Source of the DNA: Leguminivora glycinivorella
Taxonomy: Eukaryota; Arthropoda; Insecta; Lepidoptera; Tortricidae
Reading direction: 5' to 3'
DNA length: 64,000 nucleotides
Assembly (NCBI RefSeq): GCF_023078275.1
Contig: NC_062983.1
Coordinates: forward strand, 14,191,001-14,255,000
In this document: in pieces, positions 1 to 10,625 of the stretch
Position numbering within the stretch: position 1 is the first letter of the stretch
Layout: each line of letters starts with the position of its first letter
The notes under the pieces: model-generated
The model's database searches: none
What the model was told of the DNA's origin: nothing
Seen by the model: only the letters and a program-made list of their open reading frames with translations
Made by a program: the position numbers and the translations under genes

Positions 1-215
1 TTTGACGTGTCTGTCCGTCTGTCTGTCTGTTTGTTTGTCTGTCTGTCTGTGTGTGTGTCTGTGGCATCGTAGCTCCCGAACGGATGAACCGATTTAGATT
101 TAGGTTTTTTGTCTGAAAGCTGAGTTAGTCGAGAGTGTTCTTAGCCATGTTTCATGAAAATCGGTCTACTATGTCGCAGTCGGGGTTTTTTTCAAAATTT
201 TAATTTTTTCCTAAA
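1..215 (+). repeat. CTGT-tract element, copy 1 (cut by window edge)
   Basis: A CTGT/CTGTTTGT microsatellite tract is followed by the conserved block GGCATCGTAGCTCCCGAAC, then GATGAACCGATTTAGATTTA, GTTTCATGAAAATCGGTC and a T-rich end. The same architecture recurs at 8250, 30501, 36255, 48633 and 60835. The usual 5' start (TTAACCCCCGACGCAAAAAC) lies left of the window. I infer a microsatellite-associated, possibly Helitron-like, non-autonomous element; it has no TIRs. Confidence 0.8.
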
Positions 216-1326
216 CTACGCCTGAAATATAAAAGACGTCGCCACAGTCGCAGCGTCCTCGGCGCGAAGGAGCGCGCTTGTTATTTCATTAGGGCCGCAT
301 TAATTTCGTAACTGCCGCTTCCGGCGGCGGTTTCCACAGTTTTCGGTCCACTCATAAACAATGCGTAGCTTGGGCATTTTAGAGCAATAGTTTTCGGCAT
401 ACGATGTGAACAACAGTTAACTATTTTCTTGGAAAAAAAAATACTTGGGCAGGGTCAGTGTGATCCCATGTGTGATGAACTGCTGACATGACAGGCTAAG
501 AACCACTGTCTTTTTTCTCTTCTTGTTGTCAAATCCTGCCATCGCAATTTCGCTTTGTTCAACCCGTTAATTGCTAAGAGCGGCACTGAGCAACTGAACC
601 TTTGAGCAATTGCAATGCATTGTAAAGCCCGTCCCTTTTGGGAGTGCCAATCCTGATTTTCAATAAATTGCAACATCGATATCGGGATTTGTTAATAACT
701 CGTGGTCGTGACTTTCAGTTCAAACATCACTATTATAAAAACAGCTACAACTTACAAAACTACAAACAAAACGCATATTCAGAAAATGCAACGAAAACTA
801 ACAACATACACATTTCCACGAACAAACTAATCTAAATTCACAAGCCAGATGTTACATTAGCCTGTTGGAATGAAACCGTTCATTATATTCGAACATAGAC
901 ATCCACATATGTGTATGTACTTACTTCATACGTAGTAAATATCGACAAGGTCACGTGTAGTGGAGCAATTCTATTCCGCTCCAAAAACTTCGCCACTTAT
1001 GCAAACGTGCGTTACTCAGTGTCATACTCGTGTGTGCAAAATACGAGTAGTTCGTGAAGAAACACGCGAAAGGAGTTTTTAAAACTCATAATTCACGGCA
1101 AAACCTCCATGGGATAACTTCGGAAGCGTGATGCGTGAAATGTCAAATATGTCATCAGAGGCAGTTCAGATTTACCACCCACTTACTTGAGTTTGAGTAG
1201 GAAAAGATTCTAGATATTCCATTTTCAAAATTGTCCCAGCTTCATGCTCTGTCTTGATGACGTGCTTTTTGGTTTGGAAGCTAAGACACTCTTGTATAGT
1301 TCGTTTGAAAATCACCCGAATAGGTA
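216..1326. other. Non-coding stretch
   Basis: No credible gene. Part of 540-640 (CCGTTAATTGCTAAGAGCGG and following) resembles a dispersed repeat better preserved at 47245 and 59430. The short open frames here have no recognisable domain. Confidence 0.6.
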
Positions 1327-1468
1327 CAGTCAACCAAACGGAATCCTAGGCCACTTAATACCCTTTCACAATAAAAGTCACACTGACTTTTATAGCAAAT
1401 AAAGCACGGTGTCAATACGACAGGGTTCTGGACTTCTGGAGTGGCCTAAAATTCTAATTGGTTGACTG
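1327..1468. mobile_element. MITE, CAGTCAACC ends, TA target duplication
   Basis: Imperfect terminal inverted repeats of about 30 bp, starting CAGTCAACCAAACGG on the left and reading CAGTCAACCAATTAG from the right end, enclose 142 bp. TA flanks both ends. This fits a Tc1/mariner-type non-autonomous element. Similar CAGTC(A/G)A ends occur at 30240 and 31551. Confidence 0.75.
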
Positions 1469-2028
1469 TACACAGTGAATAAAATAATCACAAACCAATG
1501 TTTATGTAGATATAAGTTACATTATATTAATATCAGTATAATTTATCTAGCAATTAATGTATTGCGTTTGAAAACACATGATTTAGGTAGATTAAATGAA
1601 GGGCATGATCATGTTTAGGTACTCAAAATGATGTGATATGTGGTAATGTAACCTTCCAAGTTTAATTTGTTTTACAAGGTGATCAATAGTAATTAAATTG
1701 CCGTAAAATATTACCTAATTTGATCTATTTATTTACTATGTATGTTTACGTACATAAATAGGTGTAATTTAGTTTCGGGTCCCAACTGCTAAATAATTTC
1801 GTTGATAGAAAACGCCAAATCAAGGAAAATAATGTAGGTATACATAGACATGAATGGAATGGACATGGAAATAACCTTTGGAGCTATCAACATATGTTGA
1901 AGAAGTGAAAATTATTGCTTCCCTTACAATCAAAGTCCCTGCCCTCTCCGCCGTAGACTCTAATATGTCTGGATAGAATAGAGTTTTCCAGGTTGTCATA
2001 GATTATTTGCTAATAAATAACTCGTTAA

Positions 2029-2340
2029 TTGTCTTCGGTTACCGCGATAGTTACTCATGAAATAAAACTATGGAAACGGATTAAATCGCGTATAATGAAT
2101 TTAAAATTCATCCCGACGTTTCGAACACTTTACAGTGTTCGTGGTCAACGGGTGACTAAGGAAAAATTACAATGTGCAAAAGCTAGCAGCTGTGCTAAGC
2201 TAGCATGTACAAGAAATATTAATGAAACATAACCAGAAATAATATAGATTTTTAAGGCAGGTTCACACACTATTAATAAAGCTAGTTATATAATTTTAAA
2301 TTCATTACACGCGATTTAATCCGTTTCCATAGTTTTATTT
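2029..2340. mobile_element. Inverted-arm element, copy A (possibly Penelope-derived)
   Basis: Shares its start (TTGTCTTCGGTTACCGCG) and its end (CATAGTTTTATTTC) with the element at 5003-5365. Arms of about 49 bp are inverted around a unique middle. CGTTAA occurs directly at both borders (2023-2028 and 2341-2346), read here as the target duplication. The block CGACGTTTCGAACACTTTAC is one I associate with very common lepidopteran repeats. Its complement contains CGAAACGTCGGG, like the catalytic side of hammerhead motifs in Penelope-like retroelements; that last link is inference. The open frame over the left arm is part of the repeat, not a gene. Confidence 0.6.
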
Positions 2341-2346
2341 CGTTAA

Positions 2347-4762
2347 GATATGACAAAGAAAAATCACAAACTGGTGTACAGTTTACCTAGAACACATCTT
2401 GTCTTTATAGGGTGACCTATAACTACTTTCTTCTAAATTCACTTTTTGTAGGTCAAATATCTAACGCAGCCCTTCCTTCAACAGTCAATAAACGAATTAA
2501 GAAAAATCATAAACCATCAAAAAATGACAAGCGGACCGGAAATGCAGAACGCATTGATCATTCCAGCAACTTACTAACACTTCGCTAAAACAAAACAAAA
2601 TAAATGCAACTACAGATCTGGGTTAATAGCGCGTAAGCAGAGCTCTGGGTTATACTGGTTTATTCCAATAGTGGACATTACAAAGGGAATGGTAGCGGAC
2701 GTGCGCCGACGCAAGTGGGTCAGTTTATTTCTGCGTTTGGCGGGAACCTGGCCGGAAGCGGCGCCATTGTGGATGCGCGGGAAGCCCGGGAAACACGCGC
2801 CGGATTTCGGCCTAATGAAATCTTAGAACACGGTAGCTTGACTTGTTGCTGTTTGCGGCTTGCGACAGAGTTTGTGATCGACTGGTTTTGATAACCATTT
2901 CCGACATTAAAAATGAACTTTTTAACAAATTTAACGAAAAGCGATATACAGGGTGGTTCTTGATGATGTACTTAACTGCTTGTGGAATTTAACGGAAAAC
3001 AAAAAAACACGGTGAATATATTTATTTTTTAAAAACCATATGTATCTTAAAGTTTGATTCGCGCCGTTAGACTCCCTGTATGTTTAATTTGTACCGACTG
3101 ACTGACTGAACAAAAAAAAAATAACGTCATTATATCTAATCGTTATATTATGAATGCAATGATGACATCGCCACACTTTATTAAAGTACTTTACTTTAAA
3201 AAAAATATATGTACTCGTATGCAGAGTAATGCTGTAAAATTTAGCCATAGCTTCACCAAATCACAAAACAAACAAAACATGTTTATACGCAACAAACACC
3301 ATTAGTATTACTTTACTACGTATTTAAAGAAAAAAACAAAGAAAAGTAAATTACAAATGTCGAGTTCTCAGCTCTTAACGCACTTTTCTAGGTAAGTAAA
3401 CGTATCCGAGAGCTAATTCGGTTCCTTCCCGAAACTCCGGCTCAAGGAAATGTAGCGATTTGGTTTAAAAGTTACCTAATGTGCCTAAACGCAAGTGTAA
3501 ACAGGATACAGTGCGTTTCTGCTCTTGGTTTATTTTTCTGCCTCGTAAAAATTGATATTGAAATCAATTATTTGTTTTATAGCTTTGATGTGTATTAAAA
3601 GTCCTTACTTCCAAAGGTATAATGGAGTAAGCGCTATCGCATCGCGTTCAGTTGATACGTTTTGGCATTACGATGCTTTGGATTTAATGTTTTTAATAGC
3701 AAATGGACATACGATTATATAAATGCCTCTAAAAGTAATATTTTTTGATCTATATTATTAGTATTTTTGTCACCAGCCGAAGGCGGCATTTGTCTCAGTA
3801 CTCTCAGTACTAGATAATTATGGTCTTCGAACGTGTACAAACATAGAATGGATCGCGAGTATACAAATAGGTTTTAATCATTAGAATGATCGAATCACTT
3901 TGGCACTTGTTCAAAACAAGTGCCAAAAAAGTGGTCAAAACTGATTATTTAGTGGTCTATGGAACACCATAAGTACTAGAGGCAGACCAAAAAGGAACTA
4001 GAAGATTGAGGGATAACTTGGACGCGTAGAAACGCAAACCGGGAAAATGTCCATGACAGTTCTAAAGAAAAAGACGGGATATCTTAAAGTTGGCAAACTA
4101 AAGAAATATATATACGTCAATCTAAAGCTATAAGTAATTATAGTATAGACCTTGATAGCGAGATTGAACTAAAACTAGTTGCTGAAAGATGTGCTCGTTA
4201 CACTATAACGACAATGGGTGCCCGCGTATGGGGGATGCGGGCGTTCGCAATAACATTCCGCGAAGGACCCTCAATTAAAATTAATTACAGACAATTTAGC
4301 AATCTGTATTTATGAAACGGCCACTTGAAGATAAACGAGATTTGTTAATTGTTCCAGTGATTTCAATCTATTTTGGACAAGTGTGGGCTTCAATTAGGAA
4401 CCGAGGGTTGTGTTGCCACGGAACAAGACAGCGAGTTAGGTTCCTGGGCTTGCTTTCATGAGAGCCACAAAGAAGATATTGTCTCAGTCTCACAGACCGG
4501 GTCTGAAATATCCATTTGTGAGTGTGTACGGGAAAACATCCAACTTTGTCGATTGCTATAAAGCCGCTTTGTCGGTTTATTCATATAAAGATACAAGTAA
4601 ATCTCGCCTAAATGGTAACCGACAAATTGGGACGTTTTACTAATAAACACACCCACATTTGCTTAGGTGATCGGATGGCAACGACTTACTTCCATGTATC
4701 AGAATCACCAGGGCAGTCTTTATTTTTTCTCTATCACAGATATTTCACACCACAAGCAGGTA
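2347..4762. other. Non-coding stretch with one CpG-rich patch
   Basis: No gene recognised. 2690-2820 is clearly richer in G, C and CpG than its surroundings (TGCGCCGACGCAAG, GGAAGCGGCGCC, GCGCCGGATTTCGG) and is not part of a repeat seen elsewhere in the window. 2949-3080 starts CAGGGTGGTT and ends ACTCCCTG next to TA on both sides and may be a decayed small element. Confidence 0.5.
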
Positions 4763-4828
4763 TTCCTCACAACCCAAACTTTCTTAAGCTTACCGTGAGA
4801 TTTAATAAATCTGTTTAAGAATGTCCTA
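4763..4828 (+). repeat. Relic of tRNA-SINE 3' tail
   Basis: Reads like the tail of the SINE at 33013 (CTTCTTGAGCTTACCGTGGG there, CTTTCTTAAGCTTACCGTGA here, then AATCTG, TTAAGAAT, TCCTAAT). The tRNA head is missing. About 75-80 percent similar by eye, so an old copy. Confidence 0.5.
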
Positions 4829-5002
4829 ATTTTTTTCGTGACTACTGATTGAAAATATGTTTTTAAATAAAAATATAAATCCTTATCACAGTTATCACAT
4901 GGACCTTCAGGTAACAGTATACCAAACTCTTTTGTTCAAAGTATTTATATTAAGGTACAACCAGATCAGTTATTTCTCTTTTTTGTCAAATAAGTGTAAT
5001 CT

Positions 5003-5365
5003 AATATTGTCTTCGGTTACCGCGATAGTTACTCATGAAATAAAACTATGGAAACGGATTAAATCGCGTATAATGAATTTAAAATACATCCCGACGTTTC
5101 GAACTCTTTACAGCGTTCGTGGTCAACGGGTGACTGAGGAAAAATTAAAATGTGCAAAAGCTACCCACTTACAAGAAATATTAACGAACCATGACCACAA
5201 ATAATCTAGATTTCTAAGGCAGGTTCACACACTATTAATAAAGCTAGTACATTTTAATTTTTCCTCAGTCACCCGTTGACCACGAACGCTGTAAAGAGTT
5301 CGAAACGTCGGGATGTATTTTAAATTCATTATACGCGATTTAATCCGTTTCCATAGTTTTATTTC
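5003..5365. mobile_element. Inverted-arm element, copy B, perfect 119-bp arms
   Basis: 5035-5153 and 5249-5367 are exact reverse complements (119 bp, checked base by base) around a 95-base spacer. ATAAGTGTAATCT is found directly at 4990-5002 and 5366-5378, a 13-bp target duplication overlapping the arm end by two bases. The left end matches copy A at 2029. A long target duplication with an inverted partial copy is more typical of target-primed or Penelope-like insertion than of cut-and-paste transposition. Open frames in the arms are repeat sequence. Confidence 0.7.
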
Positions 5366-5830
5366 ATAAGTGTAATCTGTCAACTTCTAACAGTAGTACT
5401 CCCTCAAACATACATTAGTTTTCTCCTAATTCGTTCGATTAGGGTCCCCGCCCGCGCGTGACGCAGGTGCGCACACGCATACTCCCGGTTCCCAGTTCCC
5501 ACATTATCTCCATGCGACATGACATCGTGATAATTTTATGCCATCGATAGCCTATAATGCACTAAAGTGCATATCATTATGCCTTGTTTAGATACCACAA
5601 ATTAATAGGTATATGTAGAGATTCATGAATTTAATTATACTTGTATCGGACGGACCCTTAACGAGATCGTACGGTATTGAATATAGAATTAGATTATTAA
5701 TTAAAACTGTAGCCTGTTTTACAATCATGCACTGGTTTTATATTCAATAAGAGCAATAATCTTAAGAAAGCGGCTATTTACATAATATACAGTTTAACAT
5801 TAAATACGTCTATACAATTTAGCGTATAAT

Positions 5831-5959
5831 TTAACACTTTCGCTACCAAGAACCCGACTGTCGGGCACACCGCTCGTAGAAGCGTAGCCGATTACATGGG
5901 GAAACCCGTATGTAGCGAAAATGTCGTAGCGCCGCGTAGCCCGGTTTCGAAAGTGTTAA
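5831..5959. mobile_element. piggyBac-type MITE, copy 1 (TTAA borders)
   Basis: Begins TTAACACTTTCGCTACCAAG and ends GGTTTCGAAAGTGTTAA, so TTAA lies at both borders inside a palindromic end (TTAACACTTTCG). The interior has the block AACCCGACTGTCGGG. A nearly identical copy lies inverted at 46623-46753. TTAA target sites are the hallmark of piggyBac-superfamily elements. 129 bp, no coding capacity. Confidence 0.8.
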
Positions 5960-6500
5960 GTAAATGTACCTATAAGAAACTTATATATAAAAGAACCTGA
6001 CTGACTGACATATCAACGCACAGCCGAAACCGCTGGTCCTAGAGATCCCAAATTTGGCTCGTAGGTTCCTTATAAGGTGTAAAGTAGCACTAAGAAAAGA
6101 TTTTTCAAAATTCCAATCCTAAGGGGGTGAAATGGCGGTCCAAAGTTTTTATGGGAAAACAAGATTACGTATTACGCGGGCGAAATTAAAATAGAGCATT
6201 ACGTAGACATGACATGAGAAAAAATAATTTATCTAAATTCACCAGCCGCTTACTAATCGTTTTTACTACACCTGTAATTATAATAGGTTTAAAAGCGAAC
6301 GGGTACAAATGTACGGTTAATGAATACGAAGTGTCGACCTGGCGTGGTTTCGACAGCGCGGGCGCACGCGAACCACCAGTTTGGCTTAGGGTTGCCAGGT
6401 GGTCGGAATTTGACGGGATTATCCCGATTTTTCGCATGATCCCCGATTTCCGACTAAATGAAAAGTTTCCCGGCAAAAACCACCAAAACGTTGCTGATCT
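5960..6500. other. Non-coding stretch
   Basis: No gene recognised. Overlapping open frames on both strands around 6190-6520 have no domain I know and run into the MITE that starts near 6501. Confidence 0.5.
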
Positions 6501-6620
6501 GGGGGCCGATTTTTGAGTCTCACTGTCACTAAAATACCGGTTGAAAACGGTGAATTGCCTATTATTTTCAGTGACAATTTTCTGAATTCGAACGCCGTGA
6601 GACTCAAAAATCGGCCCCCT
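6501..6620. mobile_element. MITE with GGGGGCCGATTTTTGA ends, short form
   Basis: Inverted ends GGGGGCCGATTTTTGAGTC and, read from the right, AGGGGGCCGATTTTTGAGTC enclose about 120 bp. A copy differing at few bases lies at 56687-56812. Longer relatives with the same ends lie at 10407 and 62951. Exact target duplication unclear. Confidence 0.75.
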
Positions 6621-7146
6621 GACGCTGGGACAAGTAAAAAAAAATTAAACGAAAAATTACACTTAGTAGTGACCTAAATAACTTTGATAGATTTTGTTGA
6701 TCGTTATGAAATTATTTAATAACATTGGTAATGAAAATAGGTATCGCGTTGAAAAATTATTAATTTCATTTTATTTTACACTACCCGACAAAAGCCCTGA
6801 AATCGAGGAATAATTCGATATGGCAACCCTAGTTTGACTCCAGACCAGACTCCATTACTGAACCGAAACGTCTTATGTCATGTCTTATTTACATACCAAA
6901 TCCCTTACCATGACTAAACCTAATAGTACCGTAGAGATAAAGGCTATAAGTGGTGAGTAAAACGTAACCAAAGTTACCAAAGTGACTTACGGTTTTGTGT
7001 TTTGACAGGGGCAAGAATTACGAGTACCATCAGCATCAAAATTACCAGATCAAAAAGGCTTCAGAAGTAACTACCATTCTGTAACTGCGAAACTAAAAAT
7101 AGATGTGTCTACAAATAAAAATAATAATTAAACTTTGACGACATTT
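6621..7146. other. Non-coding stretch
   Basis: AT-rich sequence; no gene, RNA or repeat recognised. Confidence 0.5.
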
Positions 7147-7156
7147 AGAAAAGTTA

Positions 7157-7375
7157 CTTTGACATTTGCCAGTCGCTTTTCGGTGAAGGAAAACATCGTG
7201 AGGAAACCGGACTAACTCCAATAAGGTCTTCGGGTTGGAAGGCCAGATGGCAGTCGCTTTCGTAAAACTAGTGCCTACGCCAAATCTTGGGATTAGTTGT
7301 CAAAGCGGACCCCAAGCTCCCATGCGCCGTGGCAAATGCCGGGATAACACAAGCAGGATGATCAAGATGATGATG
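7157..7375 (+). mobile_element. LINE 3' fragment (RTE-like) with 10-bp target duplication
   Basis: AGAAAAGTTA occurs directly at 7147-7156 and 7376-7385. The insert reads like the 3' untranslated end of a lepidopteran LINE (AGCTCCCATGCGCCGTGGCA, AATGCCGGGATAACAC) and finishes in a GATGATGATG tail rather than poly(A), as RTE-clade elements do. Strongly 5'-truncated, no open frame. A matching block in reverse orientation is at 32110-32155. Confidence 0.7.
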
Positions 7376-7722
7376 AGAAAAGTTATTTAGAATGGCAGAT
7401 ACTTTTGGTGTGTTGTTTTATCCGCTACTATTCTGATGCTGACAGTATACCCTATAACCGTTTTCTTAAACGCTCTTCGGGTCATTTGTGGCCGCTACTG
7501 TTCGTTCTGACGTAATGACAGCTTTTGAAAAAAGAATACGCATTGAATGAACGTAAATTTGGTCGGTCCCGACCCGGCTGTTTAAAGAGCGGCTTCAATA
7601 TTGTTGAACAGCAACAAAAGCTTAATATTATTGACTGAGATAATGTTCCTGGATAAATGCGGCTTTCCAGAACCAGTAGGGTGCTTTTACTGCATGTGCA
7701 ATAACTATTAGTACCTTATTAT

Positions 7723-8089
7723 TATCTTTATTTCTTTTAAGTCTTAGGCTAGGCTATTTATAATACGAATATAAAAGTAAAATACAAAACCACTTACAAA
7801 ACATAAAAAAAATATAAACATATTATATAAAACCTAACCTAGGGTGCCGCCAGCAGCGGGGCAGGGCCCAAGCTGCTAGGGCTGCAGAGAGAGGAACCGT
7901 CGGACTATCCGCGCCGTGTCCAAGATCACCGCCTTCTGCATCTGACCCTTGATCCAACCACCTAGCGAGAGTCTCTCGATATGTTGGTCGAGACTCTTCG
8001 CTATGAGACCGTTCGCTGAAACGACTATCGGGACAATGATCGTCGAATCAACATCCCACATGGCGGTTATCTCGTAAGCCAAGTCTAGG
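7723..8089 (-). pseudogene. LINE ORF2 C-terminal fragment, 15-bp target duplication
   Basis: TTAGTACCTTATTAT is duplicated exactly at 7708-7722 and 8090-8104. Between the repeats, on the minus strand, a frame of 68 codons (8082-7876) includes TAMWDVDSTIIVPIVVSANG and GGWIKGQMQKAVILDTARIV, a conserved C-terminal region I associate with lepidopteran LINE polyproteins. An AT-rich 3' tail follows (7723-7870). The reverse transcriptase is absent, so this is a dead-on-arrival copy. Clade not assigned. Confidence 0.75.
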
Positions 8090-8249
8090 TTAGTACCTTA
8101 TTATCATTAAGTATTTCATTTCGGGTGAGGTAGCATCTATCAGCAATATCAGCATCGAGCCACATTTTGTGTAGGTATGACAAATCGGTCGTTAGTATTC
8201 AGCTTTCCAATAGCGTAAGCGTCTTCATACTACATTCTTGCTTTTCTTT

Positions 8250-8870
8250 TTAACCCCCGACGCAAAAACGACGGGGTGTTATAAACCAACGCCTTCAGGG
8301 TGCTGTTGCGGCTGCCACGCTTCTGTAGCGCGTCGGGTATGTTTGCGGACGCTCAAGTAGACGGTTTTTATGCCACATTAAGAAAGCGTTTCGCAGCAAC
8401 GCGTAGCAGAGTGTTTGGCAGCAGCAACGGTATCCTGGGCGCGATAGCGGGCCGGCTTGATAGTCGCTATATGCAACACTGGTCGAACCTGCACCTCTCC
8501 CTAGCCAATTTTGAAAAATAGTATATAGTCATTAGGCACTAAGGAAATTAACATAGTGGTAGTATTAGGTTTAAGTATTAACCTTGTAGGTATGGATTTT
8601 GTGGTCCGAAATAAATGATTTTTATTTTATTTTTTTATTTTATTTATAAGTTTGACGTATCTGTCTGTCTGTTTGTCTGTCTGTGTGTGTCTGTCTGTGG
8701 CATCGTAGCTCCCGAACGGATGAACCGATTTAGATTTAGTTTTTTTTTATTTGGAAGCTGAGTTAGTCGGGAGTGTTCTTAGTCATGTTTCATGAAAATC
8801 GGTCCACTATGTCGGGGTTTTTTTTCAAAATTTTAATTTTGTGGTTAGGTTATAGTATTGTAATGTGGGC
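8250..8870 (+). repeat. CTGT-tract element, copy 2, split by a LINE
   Basis: The 5' end TTAACCCCCGACGCAAAAAC with GACGGGGTGTTATAA (8250-8284) is separated from the rest (GTTTGACGTATCTGTCTGTC onward, from about 8650) by a LINE at 8285-8643. The other copies read straight across this junction. Confidence 0.8.
8285..8643 (+). pseudogene. LINE C-terminal fragment inserted in the CTGT element
   Basis: A 73-codon frame (8300-8521) includes FYATLRKRFAATRSRVFG and DSRYMQHWSNLHLSLANFEK, resembling the extreme C-terminus of a LINE reverse-transcriptase protein. A short 3' UTR ends in TTTTATTTTATTT-type sequence. TTATAA lies at both borders (8279-8284 and 8644-8649), the likely target duplication. The rest of the element is missing. 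Family resemblance is from memory of lepidopteran LINEs; the nesting is seen directly. Confidence 0.7.
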
Positions 8871-9028
8871 GATGGACAGTTGCAACGTCACGAGTCACGA
8901 TTTAGTTTTCTTTCAACTTAAATTGCTAAAACTGGCACTGAACTAACACCAGAGCAGTTTTATGTGCTCTACATGTGCACTTTTGGGAATACCGACGTGA
9001 GTTTATGTACGTATAATTGTATATGTAC

Positions 9029-9163
9029 CAGTGGCGGAGCGTCGATACAACTCGATTCCCAACGGGTTCCCCAAAATTCTTTAGTATATGTAGAAGTCCA
9101 TACAAAACAGATTCCAAAAACCCCTCCGGCTTTACCAACGAAAATTTTCACGCCCCGCCACTG
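9029..9163. mobile_element. hAT-type MITE, 8-bp target duplication
   Basis: Ends CAGTGGCGGAGCG on the left and CAGTGGCGGGGCG read from the right. ATATGTAC is repeated exactly at 9021-9028 and 9164-9171. CAGTGGCG termini with 8-bp duplications are typical of hAT elements. 135 bp; the overlapping short frames on both strands are by-products of its composition. Confidence 0.85.
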
Positions 9164-10406
9164 ATATGTACCTATGCTGTTTCAGACTTAAAAATATTTC
9201 AGCACCTATCCTGAAACTGGTAAAAAATATCTAAATCAAGGCGTTTCGCAATCCATCGCCAAATTTTACCAATTAACCAAGTTGGCGACAATGGAACTAT
9301 CGTATCGAATCTTGAATGGTTTATTGTCAAGTATAGCCTGATAACTGTGACCTCCGCGGCTTCCCGTCTTTGTCCGGGTTGCTTAGAAAATCCGACGGAC
9401 TACTTAGTCGTAACGGTTCGATGGGTAAATCGATAAATCTAATTAGAATTTGGAGTTTTGCATAAGTACTTACAGCAGGCTTAGCCGAAATGAAAACACT
9501 AGACGCTGATCGAAAGCACAGCATAATAAAGAGTACTATCGTACAGTATGGCCACTCCCGCTCTCCGCTGAAAGTGCCGCCCACCCCCTCTCAATTACCT
9601 CACAGTTACCGCCTGTCAAAAATGCGAACAGTCGACCTGTCATATCTCACTCATACAAGTACGCGTTCACCTACACGAGCTTAGACTGTGTGCTAGGAAC
9701 GCGCCTCTTTCATATATTTGATCGCCAGTGTCCGACGTGTGTCGAAAGTCTGTCTCAGTCGCGCCAATAAGGAAGAGTGATAGAAATAGCTAGCTACGAT
9801 AACGATATTATCGTAAGCGTTTGTCCATTTGGCTACGTATCCCAGTTACAGTAACCTGCGATAACATATTTACGCAAGGAAGGCCTCAAACATGCAAGTA
9901 TCTAACACGGTCTTCATTGTAGGGCAAAAAGAGCATACTGACACATATTTTGCGGCATTTGAAGAGTAACATAGTATTATATTGATTGCTAGTGACTATG
10001 AGATTGATTATAGCTATGTAGGTATAGGTACTTATCAGACAAGTTTACCGCTGTCAGGAGGTATAACATAAGCTCCTTTGCGTAACTGAATTACGTTTCT
10101 CAACTCCCTTTTTACTCTGGTGACCTTTAGGTGTCCGAAGCAAAATGGATCCCCGTCCATTTTCTTTTTACTAGAACATCTATTGATGGAATAGTTAGTC
10201 AATGTAACGGTTCGCAAGATAAATCAAATTAGAAGTTTTGCATGCACCTTATCTGCAATAAGTAAATTGATCTGCGTTAGCCAATGACAAGTAAATTAAT
10301 GTTTACGGAATTAACTACTAACTACATTGAGAAGACTAGAAATACAAGTAGAAGGCAAGTTTAGCAGTAACCTGATGGAACATTTCCAGTCAATCCACAA
10401 TCAGAA
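9164..10406. other. Non-coding stretch with a dispersed repeat
   Basis: No gene recognised. 9706-9850 carries a dispersed block (TTTCATATATTTGATCGCCA, then ATAACGATATTATCGTAAGC) found again at 31740-31825 and in part at 36490 and 60190. Frames near 9330-9680 have no known domain. Confidence 0.55.
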
Positions 10407-10625
10407 GGCCGATTTTTAAATCTCGGCCATTCGATTTCGTGAAATTCGTTCAATAATATCTCCACTACTAGCGATTTAAATTTTACAAACAGAATCGAAA
10501 ACGAGAGGTCATTACCACTAGTTTTAAAATTACTAGCCGTCCTTTTTCAATAATAGCATTACGTCGTTTTCCACAGACTTTCGAACGGCGAGTTCGTGCG
10601 TTCAAAATTCAAAAATCGATCCCCA
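10407..10625. mobile_element. MITE with GGCCGATTTTT ends, long form, intact
   Basis: Starts AGGCCGATTTTTAAATCTCG and ends TTCAAAAATCGATCCCC. The interior (TCAATAATATCTCCACTACT, then TAATAGCATTACGTCGTTTT) is shared with 62951-63272, where another element has inserted. It is therefore the empty-site reference for that nested insertion. Confidence 0.75.

Noticed and set aside
2949..3082. CAGGGTGG...CTCCCTG element next to TA
   Set aside because: Inverted match is only about six bases, so ends are not reliable; mentioned only in the surrounding stretch.
2029..5204. Two related frames (THEIKLWKRIKSRIMNLK) at 2029 and 4857 suggesting a small gene family
   Set aside because: They lie in the arms of a mobile element; conservation is explained by repeat homology.
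6186..6516. 100-codon frame on plus and 96-codon frame on minus
   Set aside because: Mutually overlapping, no recognised domain, and run into a MITE end.
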